Counted from the stretch's first letter, positions 46,225 to 54,515 are shown. The stretch is DNA of 64,000 nt from Ruminiclostridium papyrosolvens C7 (GCF_000421965.1 NZ_ATAY01000020.1:310001-374000); one strand, 5' to 3'. Made by a program: numbers and translations. The notes: a model not told the origin generated them from the letters alone.

Positions 46225-46864
46225 AAAAAATAATTGCCTTATAGAGCGAAACGAAAATATAGGATGAAGGAATTCCAACTATCTTATCAAAAACTCTGCT
46301 GAATACCAGCAGTATGAAAATAATCATGCTATATTGCTCCAGTATGGTGAAGAACCGGTACTTCCAAGTATTAAATATGTTTGCTATAACATGATATCCG
46401 TCAAAAAACGGTATTGGAAGAAGGTTCAGCACAAACAGCACAATATTTATTTGAGCTGAAAATCTCAGAAGATCCGCCACATTTCCAAGAACGACCTGGT
46501 TATTTGAAAGAAAACCCGTTACTGCTACCAGCTTTAAAATTAATAAAAATCCGATTGCTACCAGCAAATTCATGAAAGGCCCGGCTAGGGACACAAGAAT
46601 GTCATCCCTTCTGGGCTTTTTGTAATGTCGTGGATTGGTCATAACAGGTTTTGCCCAACCAAATCCAACAAGAAGAATCATTATAAAGCCTATAAGATCT
46701 ATATGGGCTCTGGGGTCAAGAGTAATTCTCCCTTGTGCCCTGGGTGTAGGATCACCAAGCTTATTTGCGGTAACTGCGTGAGCGAATTCATGCAGTACAA
46801 ACCCCAAAAGTATTCCCGGTATAATCATTAACTTATATATTATATACTCACGTGAAAAAAGCAT
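46223..46864 (-). CDS. Site-2 protease family (M50) intramembrane metalloprotease
   Basis: This 213-residue membrane protein has the zinc motif HEFAHAV near residue 25 and the second motif NLLPIPFFDGYHV near 155, with six hydrophobic segments. Small M50 proteins of the YwhC/Rv-type cleave membrane substrates; SpoIVFB is a sporulation member, but this one lacks the CBS domain. The start at 46864 follows GGAGG 7 bases away. It is convergent with dacF. Confidence 0.9.
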   Translation of the reverse strand: MLFSREYIIYKLMIIPGILLGFVLHEFAHAVTANKLGDPTPRAQGRITLDPRAHIDLIGFIMILLVGFGWAKPVMTNPRHYKKPRRDDILVSLAGPFMNLLVAIGFLLILKLVAVTGFLSNNQVVLGNVADLLRFSAQINIVLFVLNLLPIPFFDGYHVIANIFNTWKYRFFTILEQYSMIIFILLVFSRVFDKIVGIPSSYIFVSLYKAIIF

Positions 46865-46965
46865 ATTTCCTCCATGCCTCAAAGGCTGACTTTATTAGCA
46901 TCTCTTTGATGTCGCTGTATAAATTTTACTAGAACTTTAATAATATGTCTACCATCGCAATAATA

Positions 46966-46995
46966 TTGTAATTATTGCCCCATTTATGATAAGAT
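46966..46995 (+). promoter_or_regulatory. Putative promoter of scpAB
   Basis: TTGTAA (46966-46971), 18 bases, TAAGAT (46990-46995) with extended TGA before the -10, about 49 bases upstream of scpA. Confidence 0.45.
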
Positions 46996-47043
46996 TAAAA
47001 GGTTGATAAAACGATATTACATAAATAATTAAGGTGGTAGTTG

Positions 47044-47847
47044 ATGGAAAGCTCCCTTACAAACGCCTGTACTTTAAAACTTGACAATTTTGAAGGTCCA
47101 TTTGATTTGTTGTTTCATTTATTTGAAAAGAATCAGGTAGATATTTACGATATACCTATAAGTTCTATTACAGACCAATATCTTGATTATTTGTATGCCA
47201 TGCAGCAGCTAGATCTTGAGGTTGCAAGCGAATTTCTGATAATGGCTGCAACGTTGCTGCATATAAAGTCAAAAACCCTTCTCCCGAGCAAAAAAGAAGA
47301 AAAGCAAGAGGAAAAAGACCCAAGGGAAGAACTGGTCAGACGTTTGGTTGAATATAGAAGATACAAGGAATTTACACAGGATCTAAAAGAGATGGAAAAG
47401 AAATGGGAACGGGTTTCTTTCAGACTTCCGGAAACACTTGATTTACCCGTAAGAGAGGAAATAATGGAAATAGACCCGCAGGTTTTGCGCCAGCAGTATC
47501 TTGCAATATTAGACAGAAATAAGAAAAAAATGAATTTGCGTGCAAAAAACATTACAAAGCTTATTGAGCATGAAAAGGTTTCACTTCGGAGCAAAATGAG
47601 AGAGGTAGTAAAGCAGCTGATTCACAAGGTTTCCTTTAAGTTTTCAGAGCTTTTTTCCTTGAAAACCAAGTCCAAAACAGAGGTTGTTACAGGCTTTATG
47701 GCAATTTTAGAACTGGCTAAGATGAAGAAGGTCAAGATTGTTCAGAATCAACAATTTTCGGATATTCATGTAGTCGGCAATACCCAGAATGAAAAAGAAG
47801 ACTATGAATTATATAATGATATAGATGAAAACATAAATGAATTCTAG
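47044..47847 (+). CDS. scpA: Segregation and condensation protein A (kleisin)
   Basis: This 267-residue protein has the conserved N-terminal helical block (LDNFEGPFDLLFHLFEKNQVDIYDIPISSITDQYLDYL) that binds the SMC neck, a highly charged centre and a C-terminal winged helix near 195-245 that binds the SMC head. It forms the SMC-ScpAB chromosome-compaction complex. ATG at 47044 follows AGGTGG; a TTG three bases before is the alternative. It is 26 bases before scpB. Confidence 0.95.
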   Translation: MESSLTNACTLKLDNFEGPFDLLFHLFEKNQVDIYDIPISSITDQYLDYLYAMQQLDLEVASEFLIMAATLLHIKSKTLLPSKKEEKQEEKDPREELVRRLVEYRRYKEFTQDLKEMEKKWERVSFRLPETLDLPVREEIMEIDPQVLRQQYLAILDRNKKKMNLRAKNITKLIEHEKVSLRSKMREVVKQLIHKVSFKFSELFSLKTKSKTEVVTGFMAILELAKMKKVKIVQNQQFSDIHVVGNTQNEKEDYELYNDIDENINEF

Positions 47848-47873
47848 AACCGGTTGTAAAATGGAGGTCTAAA

Positions 47874-48440
47874 ATGGAAATCAGTACTATTGAGTGCGTA
47901 ATTGAAAGCCTTATTTTTTCTTACGGCGATCCTTTACCACTGGATAAAATATGCGAAATACTGGAGTTGGATAAAAAAACTGCAAGAAGCATAATTAAAA
48001 ATATGATGGACTCATATAACAGCTCAAACAGGGGTATTATTATTAGAGAAATCAATGAGAAATACCAGATGTGTTCAAAACCCGAATATTTTGATTATGT
48101 ATCTAAACTCTATCAAATCAGGCAGAAGCAGGCTCTTTCACAGGCAGCATATGAGGTACTCGCGATTATTGCATATAATCAGCCTATAACAAAGGCCAAA
48201 ATTGAGCAAATCAGGGGTGTTAATTCTGATAGTGCAGTAACAAGACTCTTGGAAAGAAACCTCGTTAAAGAAGCAGGAAAACTTGATGTACCGGGAAGAC
48301 CACGATTGTACGAAACTACCGATGAGTTTTTGAGATGCTTTGGTTTTAAATCCCTTAGAGATTTGCCATTGCTGGATATTGATGATTTAAGCGAACTCAA
48401 TCTTCAGGAGCTTATTGATGAAGTACAAGAAGAGGGATAA
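47874..48440 (+). CDS. scpB: Segregation and condensation protein B
   Basis: This 188-residue protein has two winged-helix domains typical of ScpB: the conserved YEVLAIIAYNQPITKAKIEQIRGV near residue 84-107 and GRPRLYETTDEFLRCFGFKSLRDLP near 140. As a dimer it binds the ScpA centre. GGAGG precedes the start. A very strong hairpin with a T run ends the scpAB unit, unusual because it lies over the start of the next gene. Confidence 0.96.
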   Translation: MEISTIECVIESLIFSYGDPLPLDKICEILELDKKTARSIIKNMMDSYNSSNRGIIIREINEKYQMCSKPEYFDYVSKLYQIRQKQALSQAAYEVLAIIAYNQPITKAKIEQIRGVNSDSAVTRLLERNLVKEAGKLDVPGRPRLYETTDEFLRCFGFKSLRDLPLLDIDDLSELNLQELIDEVQEEG

Positions 48441-48471
48441 TAAGTGATTTAAAATTGTAAAACATGTCAAA

Positions 48472-48506
48472 AATAACCAAGAGGTGATTCTCTTGGTTAT
48501 TTTTTT
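48472..48506 (+). terminator. Terminator of scpAB overlapping the start of the DUF2953 gene
   Basis: A perfect 12-bp stem (48472-48483 with 48490-48501), 6-base loop and T tract. The loop and 3' arm contain the GGTG ribosome site and both candidate start codons (GTG 48484, TTG 48493) of the next gene. Confidence 0.85.
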
Positions 48507-49122
48507 AATTGTAATTATAATAATTTGTATTTTTGTAGCTATAGTTTTAAATATCAGACTGACGTTGGGTTTTACAGCAAAACTGCAAAACAAGGAATGT
48601 TCAGTTTTTATTACTATATATTCATTTAGAAATAATGTTGTTAAAAACTTAATGATATATCCTATCCCCAAAAAGAATAAAAAGCCTAAGAGAAAAACCG
48701 TAAACGGTAAGAGGGACTTGAAAGAATTAAGAAGAAGCTTGCACATATTGAGAAAACTTTTCAGAAGATCCTTAATAATAAAAGACTTTAAGCTTCATGT
48801 TAAGGAAGGAACCGGAGATGCATTCAATACGGCTATTTTATACGGCTTTTTATGGAGCGCAATAGGAATGATAGAAAATCTGATTTTTACGCAATATAAG
48901 GTTAAAAATAAAGAAATTAAAGTTGAGGCCGATTTTAATGGAAAATATATTAAAGTAAACTTGGACTGCATATTTAGCCTAAAAATTGTAAATATTATTA
49001 CTGTAGCTAAATTAATTGCCATACTGTACTTAAAAAATAGAAAGGGCGGTGGTGCTGGTGTCAAGTCATCCAATAGAAGGTCTAATGACTACAGCAATGC
49101 AAAGTATCAAGGAAATGGTTGA
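48493..49122 (+). CDS. DUF2953-domain membrane-anchored protein
   Basis: This protein of about 209 residues starts with a transmembrane helix (VIFLIVIIIICIFVAIVL). A basic stretch (PKKNKKPKRKT) follows, then a hydrophobic region (YGFLWSAIGMIENLIF) and a C-terminus with DFNGKYIKVNLDCIFSLK typical of DUF2953 proteins, which precede gerW in many spore formers. TTG at 48493 is chosen because AGAGGTG sits before it; GTG at 48484 is the longer option. Both lie in the terminator hairpin. Function is unknown. The end overlaps gerW by 65 bases. Confidence 0.8.
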   Translation: MVIFLIVIIIICIFVAIVLNIRLTLGFTAKLQNKECSVFITIYSFRNNVVKNLMIYPIPKKNKKPKRKTVNGKRDLKELRRSLHILRKLFRRSLIIKDFKLHVKEGTGDAFNTAILYGFLWSAIGMIENLIFTQYKVKNKEIKVEADFNGKYIKVNLDCIFSLKIVNIITVAKLIAILYLKNRKGGGAGVKSSNRRSNDYSNAKYQGNG

Positions 49123-49516
49123 TGTTAATACAATAGTTGGAGATGCAGTTCAAGCACCTGACGGAACTGTAATTATACCTATATCTAAGGTTAGTTTTGG
49201 ATTTGCTGCAGGAGGAGGAGACTATGGTGAAGATTCATCCTCTAATAATTCACAGGAAGAGCAAGATAAAGGAAAATTCCCTTTTGCCGGAGGTAGTGGA
49301 GCAGGTGTTTCAATAAATCCTGTGGCGTTTATGGTGTGCGGACAGAATCAGGTTAAGCTCCTTCCTGTAAATGTAAATTCATCTGTTGACAAGATTCTGG
49401 ATATGGTTCCGGAATTGGTTCAGAAAGCAAGTGAAATGATAAACGAAAAAATGTCAAAACCAAAAGAAGAACACAGAAAAAATAAAAAAGAAGAAAATGA
49501 AAAATGTAAAGAATAA
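49058..49516 (+). CDS. gerW: GerW/YtfJ family sporulation protein
   Basis: This 152-residue protein begins SSHPIEGLMTTAMQSIKEMVDVNTIVGDAV, closely matching YtfJ, with PDGTVIIPISKVSFGFAAGGGDYG and NPVAFMVCGQNQVKLLPV, followed by a Lys/Glu-rich tail. In Bacillus it is a forespore protein needed for germination with alanine. GTG at 49058 is chosen by alignment to that start; two upstream GTGs at 49049 and 49052 are possible. It overlaps the DUF2953 gene by 65 bases in another frame, so the two are translationally linked. Confidence 0.92.
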   Translation: MSSHPIEGLMTTAMQSIKEMVDVNTIVGDAVQAPDGTVIIPISKVSFGFAAGGGDYGEDSSSNNSQEEQDKGKFPFAGGSGAGVSINPVAFMVCGQNQVKLLPVNVNSSVDKILDMVPELVQKASEMINEKMSKPKEEHRKNKKEENEKCKE

Positions 49517-49551
49517 AAGGCGACGGAAAACTTTTTTATTAACGTTACAGC

Positions 49552-49604
49552 AAAACAACAACTTGCAAAGGGCAAAGTGACTTTGTTATAAGTTGTTGTT
49601 TTAC
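49552..49604 (+). terminator. Terminator of the DUF2953-gerW unit
   Basis: AAAACAACAACTT pairs with AAGTTGTTGTTTT. The loop holds a further small GCAAAG/CTTTGT hairpin. Confidence 0.85.
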
Positions 49605-49708
49605 TTAACGTAGTTTTACACTGTCTGTAAACTCTGATAATGTTGACTCAATTTAAAATCAAATATAGAATAAAAGGTATACTAAAATTTATATAAGGAA
49701 TATTATGA

Positions 49709-50416
49709 ATGTTGGAAATCAGATTACAGAAATTTTTGGCACATGCCGGGGTTGCTTCCAGAAGAAAAGCAGAAGAAATGATTAAGCAGGGTAGGGTAGC
49801 CGTAAATAACGTTACTGTGGAGAACATGGGGCTTACTGTATCAGGTAATGATGTTGTAACTGTAGATGGAAACCCTGTTGAAGTAGAAGAAAAAAAGGTA
49901 TATATAATGCTGAACAAGCCTGTGGGTTACGTTTCCACCAGTAAAGACCAGTTCGGACGTCCAACGGTTATTGACCTAGTTAAGGATGCGGGGAAGAGAC
50001 TGTATCCGGTTGGGAGGCTTGACTATGATACTTCAGGGCTTATTATTCTCACTAATGACGGTGATTTCACATACCGCCTAACACATCCAAAGCATGAGAT
50101 AAACAAAGTTTATGAAGCTGTCATTTCCGGTTTTCCTGAAAAGAATGAAATTAAAAGGTTTGAGTCGGGATTGAAAATAGAAGATTATCAGACTTCTCCG
50201 GCGGAATTTTCTGTTTTAGACAGGAAGGAAAATAATACACTTGTCCGAATTACCATTCATGAAGGGAAGAACAGACAGGTGAGAAAGATGTGCGAAGCCA
50301 TAGGCCATAAGGTACTGACATTAAAAAGAATCCAGGTAGGGCCTATAGCTTTAGATAACCTTCCCGAGGGAAAGTGGAGACATCTATCTGACAAAGAACA
50401 TAAAATGCTTTATTAA
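49709..50416 (+). CDS. rluB: 23S rRNA pseudouridine synthase B
   Basis: This 235-residue protein has an N-terminal S4 RNA-binding domain (RLQKFLAHAGVASRRKAEEMIKQGRVAVN) and an RsuA/RluB-type catalytic domain with Asp in GRLDYDTSGLIILTNDG near residue 106, HEGKNRQVRKMCEAIGH near 190. It modifies large-subunit rRNA, by homology at position 2605. AAGGA lies 10 bases upstream. Its stop overlaps the stop of a convergent minus-strand gene. Confidence 0.94.
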   Translation: MLEIRLQKFLAHAGVASRRKAEEMIKQGRVAVNNVTVENMGLTVSGNDVVTVDGNPVEVEEKKVYIMLNKPVGYVSTSKDQFGRPTVIDLVKDAGKRLYPVGRLDYDTSGLIILTNDGDFTYRLTHPKHEINKVYEAVISGFPEKNEIKRFESGLKIEDYQTSPAEFSVLDRKENNTLVRITIHEGKNRQVRKMCEAIGHKVLTLKRIQVGPIALDNLPEGKWRHLSDKEHKMLY

Positions 50417-50898
50417 TAATTGTACATATAGCTGTAAGCACCAAGTGCAAGAACAACCAATATAATAACTATATACACAAAGGTAAGTGCAAGAGCCACG
50501 ATTACCATAATACCCTGAATTTTAAAGTACTTTTTAAGATAGGTAAACAAATTATACAGTACATTAGGATTGTTAAAATCGGCATATTCCTTAATAGCCT
50601 TAGATGCATTTGTAAGGGAAATACCTGCAAATATAAGAGGTATACCCATTGCAGCAGATATAATACCTATACAGGTTATGGCACCGATTACAATTGTATA
50701 TATTCCCAAAAATTTCATCCATCCGGATAGACTGTTGATGATGGAATTATAAATACCCGGTTGAGGTATATGTTGTTGTTGATACTGGTAGTCAGCTTGC
50801 GGCTGCTGATTGGTATTATTGTTTAATATTGTGTTGTTAGTTGCTGCTGGTTGGGGATTATCCTGTAAAGCAACATCTGATTCATTATATTGATCCAT
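50413..50898 (-). CDS. Small membrane protein of unknown function (DUF5362-like)
   Basis: This 161-residue protein has about 50 hydrophilic Asn/Gln-rich residues at the N-terminus, then hydrophobic segments near 61-80, 82-95 and 128-155 flanking NASKAIKEYADFNNPNVLYNLFTYLKKYFKIQG. The pattern of a Q/N-rich tail, two membrane hairpins and an amphipathic linker is like DUF5362-type proteins, whose role is unknown. AGGAGA precedes the start. The gene converges on rluB with a 4-base overlap of the stop codons. Confidence 0.75.
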   Translation of the reverse strand: MDQYNESDVALQDNPQPAATNNTILNNNTNQQPQADYQYQQQHIPQPGIYNSIINSLSGWMKFLGIYTIVIGAITCIGIISAAMGIPLIFAGISLTNASKAIKEYADFNNPNVLYNLFTYLKKYFKIQGIMVIVALALTFVYIVIILVVLALGAYSYMYNY

Positions 50899-51008
50899 AA
50901 TTAAATCTCCTTAATACAAATTTTAGAATATGTGTTTAAATTATAGCATAAAAACCGTTATTATAATATATCTACGATAAGTAAAGTTAATGAATAGGAG
51001 AGTTTTTA

Positions 51009-51575
51009 ATGTGTATTTTAAAAAATTCATTATACCAATCTCATGAAATAGTTTCCCGTGTGGTCTGTAATGGCGATACGGTCGTTGATGCCACTGCCGG
51101 GAACGGGCATGACACGGCATTTCTGGCAAGACTTGTAGGCGCGGGCGGTCAGGTCTATTCTTTTGATATTCAGGAATCGGCACTAAATACCACAAAAAAC
51201 AGATTGGAAGCGGAAAATCTTTTGAACAGGGTTAATCTAATAAACGACGGTCATCAAAATATGATTAAGTATGTAAATAAGCCTATTAAGACTGCTATGT
51301 TTAACCTGGGATATCTTCCCGGAGGAAACCATAACATAGGTACTAGAGGAGGAACTACCATCGAGGCTATAAAAAGTGCCATGGAGTTGGTAGTTCCTCA
51401 CGGTATAATCAGTATAGTTGTATACTATGGAGGAGACAGCGGCTTTGATGAAAAGAACGAAGTTATTAATTATATTAAAACAATAGACTGTAAGAAATTC
51501 AGTGTAATGCAAACCGAATTTGTTAATCAGATAAATTGTCCGCCTATTTTTGTTTGTTTAGAGAAGCTAGGATAG
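51009..51575 (+). CDS. mnmM: SAM-dependent tRNA methyltransferase (MnmM/YtqB family)
   Basis: This 188-residue class I methyltransferase has the SAM motif VVDATAGNGHDTAFLARLVG near residue 25 and the family motif FNLGYLPGGNH near 98, with IEAIKSAMELVVPHGIISIVVYYGG. YtqB relatives methylate aminomethyl-uridine at the tRNA wobble position. GGAGAG lies 7 bases before the start. There is no mnmE/G neighbour. It stands alone between two membrane or unknown genes. Confidence 0.85.
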   Translation: MCILKNSLYQSHEIVSRVVCNGDTVVDATAGNGHDTAFLARLVGAGGQVYSFDIQESALNTTKNRLEAENLLNRVNLINDGHQNMIKYVNKPIKTAMFNLGYLPGGNHNIGTRGGTTIEAIKSAMELVVPHGIISIVVYYGGDSGFDEKNEVINYIKTIDCKKFSVMQTEFVNQINCPPIFVCLEKLG

Positions 51576-51804
51576 TAAAAAACATAAGAGACTAACATAT
51601 ATTTTGGTGTCGCAACAATTTAATTTCCTTATTAATTATACGGTAACTTATTATGTTAAATTTCCTACTGAAATATGTAACAAATCATACTGATTTGGAA
51701 TATTTTATAATAGTATTATGGTATATAATAATCACTGTGTCTTGTATACAAGAACTATGCTAATTGGAACACACAGTTTCATGATTATGCAAGGAGGAAT
51801 AAAT

Positions 51805-52107
51805 ATGGGAAGCGGAACCAATTACAAGATAGCCTTAATGGGAATGAATCCAGCCTTTGGATACATCAATAATATGATGTCTGCAATGAATTCATTCTAC
51901 GGCAATTTGATGAAGAATTTTACCAGTAATATCACTGCAACACCCAGCCTCAATCTAGCTTCTACGCCACAGATAACAACTACAGTATCAATAACGACCA
52001 CCTACAGTCTAGGTTCTGAACTGAGTAACTCCGTATCGAGCAGTGCTGGGGCCAGTAGCTCAACATCAGCGAGTTCTACCTCAAATGGTTCCACAAACGG
52101 CGGCTGA
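51805..52107 (+). CDS. Small Ser/Thr-rich protein of unknown function
   Basis: This 100-residue protein starts MGSGTNYKIALMGMNPAFGYINNMMSAMNSFYGNLMKNF, rich in Met, Asn and Phe. From about residue 41 it is almost only Ser, Thr, Ala and Asn (ITATPSLNLASTP, then SSSAGASSSTSASS). No signal peptide, transmembrane segment or Cys is seen. AAGGAGG sits 7 bases upstream of ATG at 51805, giving a very strong ribosome site; a longer in-frame start at 51718 lacks one. TATAAT at 51705 is a possible -10. Composition resembles a spore-coat or surface polymer protein, but no family is recognised. Confidence 0.6.
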   Translation: MGSGTNYKIALMGMNPAFGYINNMMSAMNSFYGNLMKNFTSNITATPSLNLASTPQITTTVSITTTYSLGSELSNSVSSSAGASSSTSASSTSNGSTNGG

Positions 52108-52203
52108 TAGCATTTCAGTCAACAAAAGCAGAACATAGTTTCAAAAAGTACCAAACTGCAGGTATTCAGTGTAAAAAACGGATACTTCTAATAAGAAAAA
52201 TAA

Positions 52204-52238
52204 ACAAACTGGCTAATCTCATAACTCAGCCAGTTTGT
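52204..52238. terminator. Bidirectional terminator between the small protein gene and rsgI
   Basis: ACAAACTGGCT pairs with AGCCAGTTTGT around a 13-base loop; the T-rich side is strongest on the minus strand, fitting the end of sigI-rsgI. Confidence 0.85.
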
Positions 52239-52288
52239 CTTTATAAAGAAACAATATGAAATTTATTTACACAAAATTGCAGACAGTC

Positions 52289-53422
52289 TCATTTTTTGTT
52301 TTTTCCTTTTTCGTTGTGATTGCTATTCCTATTTTCTTCTTTTTTCTCACTTGAGGAATTGTTTTTAGGCTTTCCGTTGTTATTAGCATCAGGAGCTTTT
52401 TTACCGTATTCCGAAGGAATAGGTTTTGAGCCCTGACTAAAAGTTTCCTTTTTATCAGGGCTTTCTTTGGGTCGCTCTTGTGCTTTATCCAGTTTCTCAG
52501 CAGAACTTATTGAGTTGTTTGTTTTGCCATTACTATAATTTTTAGAGTTGCTATTTTCAGGCTTCTTATTATCTTGGACCATGGGAGTATCTTTGAAAGT
52601 GCTTTCTTCCGACATGCCAAGGGCTTTTTCATTGTCTTGTATAGGTTGATAACTATTGTATTTATTTTTATCAGAAGTTGTTTTATTCTGCTTTATGGCT
52701 TCATATGACTCAATTATATTGAAAAGATTTTCGCTTTTAGCCTTTTCAATATTAATATCGTCGCCGGATTCCGAAATTTCTTCAAACAGTTTGTAAAGTC
52801 CCATGGAAATATTATTTTTAACAGCCTCGGATCTTTTGGTTGGATCAACCTTTATAACTTCCGCCTTTATAGATTCAGACCCCACCCTGAAATCCGTTTT
52901 TTGAAGCTCAGAAACAATACCATCAAGAACTTTTTCACTACCGGACTTTATTGAAGCTGAAATCAAAACTGCATTTTTCGTGTCAGGACGTATAAATCCT
53001 TTGCTTTCTGATTCTTCTATAATAATCCTTACGGCACTGGTCAAGGATTTGTTTACAAGTTTTATATTTTTTACAAGAGCTGCCGCATCACTATTCAGTG
53101 CTTTTACCTCAATAACATTTGCTTTTTTATCTATTGATAATTCAATGCTGGGGTTAATATCTACATCAACATATGCAAAAACAGAAGACGGTTGAACCAA
53201 GTGGTAAATTAAAACGGAACAAAGGATTAAAACAAACATCCCGGCGATAGCAAAATATCTCATGGGATTAAATTTCCGTGGGAGTACAGAGTTGCTTAAA
53301 TCCAGCTGCTGTCCAACAAACATTTCAGGCATTTTTGTTATGGTTATAAAATCACATGTACTTGTCATTACGATAGCTTTATTACCCTTAAATTCAAGAA
53401 TCATTCCGGTATTATTTCCCAT
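52289..53422 (-). CDS. rsgI: RsgI-family anti-sigma-I factor
   Basis: This 377-residue protein has an N-terminal cytoplasmic RsgI_N domain (GMILEFKGNKAIVMTSTCDFI) that holds sigma-I, a transmembrane helix at about 55-77, and the conserved external segment YVDVDINPSIELSIDKKANVIEV. Its Asn90-Pro91 pair is the reported self-cleavage site in RsgI proteins. From about residue 240 the tail is low complexity (Asn, Lys, Ser, Glu, Pro) with no carbohydrate-binding module or enzyme domain, unlike RsgIs of cellulosome producers. It overlaps sigI by 11 bases, so production is coupled. GGAGGAAA precedes the start. Confidence 0.92.
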   Translation of the reverse strand: MGNNTGMILEFKGNKAIVMTSTCDFITITKMPEMFVGQQLDLSNSVLPRKFNPMRYFAIAGMFVLILCSVLIYHLVQPSSVFAYVDVDINPSIELSIDKKANVIEVKALNSDAAALVKNIKLVNKSLTSAVRIIIEESESKGFIRPDTKNAVLISASIKSGSEKVLDGIVSELQKTDFRVGSESIKAEVIKVDPTKRSEAVKNNISMGLYKLFEEISESGDDINIEKAKSENLFNIIESYEAIKQNKTTSDKNKYNSYQPIQDNEKALGMSEESTFKDTPMVQDNKKPENSNSKNYSNGKTNNSISSAEKLDKAQERPKESPDKKETFSQGSKPIPSEYGKKAPDANNNGKPKNNSSSEKKEENRNSNHNEKGKNKK

Positions 53423-54182
53423 GGTTATTTCCTCCTTTCTCTATATTGCTCACATATTCCTGCAATACTTCAAGCCTGCTGTTTAGTATTAAATAAACAG
53501 CTATTATAAATTTTCTGTTTCTTTCAACGGTCTTACGGTTTACTTGTACTATTTTCATCAATTGGGACATAGGTATGGTTTTCTTTGTAATGAGCATATC
53601 AGACAAGGATTTATTTTCCCACAGAATCCGGGCAATGCCTATTGCCATTTTTTTAGAATCTGCATGCTTGGGGACATTTCCAACTAAATCAGACAGGCTT
53701 ATTCCGAAATCTTTAAGTCTTGTTCTGAATAAATCAATTTCTTCTTTTAGTTCCACATTATCAAAAAAAGTACTCGCTTCAACTACCATGTATTTATTTT
53801 CAATAATATCTTTATTATCAAAATCATTAGTTTGAAAATAGGTGAAAGGATAGACTTTACGATTCTTGTAATCCTTTCTCAAATAGTCGACGATTCTTCG
53901 TTTTATAACAGTTTCAGCAAAGTTCAGAAACCCTACATTTTTATCAGAATTATAAGACTCAATAGCCTCATTAAAAGCCATAAGGCCGATACTGAGCTCA
54001 TCACTGTTTTTAGTGTCAACAAATTTACCTGTGACAGTGGATATTACTTTTAAAATGAAAGGCTTGTAATCGTCTATTAAACCTTCTTTTAAATGAGTTT
54101 CCCCATTCTTGATCTTAGCCACAGTTTCCTCAATAGACTGTGCTTTTTTCAGGGATTTGCTAAATAAATTTAGAATGGTCAA
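53412..54182 (-). CDS. sigI: RNA polymerase sigma factor SigI
   Basis: This 256-residue group-4-like sigma-I has GLIDDYKPFILKVISTVTGKFVDTKNSDELSIGLMAFNEAIESYN near residues 35-75 (region 2), AETVIKRRIVDYLRKDYKN near 90-108 and a C-terminal helix-turn-helix region (MSQLMKIVQVNRKTVERNRKFIIAVY) near 210. Sigma-I controls heat-shock genes in Bacillus and plant-polysaccharide genes in clostridia, released from RsgI by membrane proteolysis. TTG is the start, supported by alignment with SigI length, though AAGGAG is 12 bases away. A sigma-I-like promoter lies just upstream. Confidence 0.93.
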   Translation of the reverse strand: MTILNLFSKSLKKAQSIEETVAKIKNGETHLKEGLIDDYKPFILKVISTVTGKFVDTKNSDELSIGLMAFNEAIESYNSDKNVGFLNFAETVIKRRIVDYLRKDYKNRKVYPFTYFQTNDFDNKDIIENKYMVVEASTFFDNVELKEEIDLFRTRLKDFGISLSDLVGNVPKHADSKKMAIGIARILWENKSLSDMLITKKTIPMSQLMKIVQVNRKTVERNRKFIIAVYLILNSRLEVLQEYVSNIEKGGNNHGK

Positions 54183-54207
54183 CTTATATGTTCACTCCTT
54201 ACAATAG

Positions 54208-54238
54208 TATTCGCAGGTACATCCTCTTTTGAGGGGGC
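54208..54238 (-). promoter_or_regulatory. Sigma-I-type promoter of sigI-rsgI
   Basis: On the minus strand a C-rich, A-tract -35 (CCCCCTCAAAA) is followed by 13 bases and CGAA (54213-54210). This matches the form described for sigma-I promoters. It lies about 28 bases before the sigI start. Confidence 0.6.
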
Positions 54239-54364
54239 AAACTAAAAATAATTATAAAACAAGCTTACAAAAAACAATTGAGTTGACATAATAAAATATC
54301 TACTACATTATATATAAATTTGCTTGTTGTATCAAATAAATTTATGGGGAGTATATAAGCTATA

Positions 54365-54393
54365 TTGACACTCTTTTCCTAATATAATATAAT
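54365..54393 (+). promoter_or_regulatory. Consensus promoter of the carboxyltransferase operon
   Basis: TTGACA (54365-54370), exactly 17 bases, TATAAT (54388-54393): a perfect sigma-A promoter with a 5' UTR of about 115 bases. Strong constitutive expression is expected. Confidence 0.9.
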
Positions 54394-54436
54394 TATTACT
54401 AGGTGCTAATAACTAATAATAGTTATGAAACTGCCG

Positions 54437-54488
54437 GATAAATTATCAATTTGAGAATTAACACGTTGAATTTATAGAATAATTTATC
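54437..54488 (+). promoter_or_regulatory. Stem in the 5' UTR of the carboxyltransferase operon
   Basis: GATAAATTAT (54437-54446) pairs perfectly with ATAATTTATC (54479-54488) over a 32-base loop, 13 bases before the ribosome site. A smaller ATAACTA/TAGTTAT hairpin precedes it. AT-rich, so stability is modest. No known riboswitch. Confidence 0.35.
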
Positions 54489-54515
54489 TAGTATATATTT
54501 TAAAGAGGTGATTGC

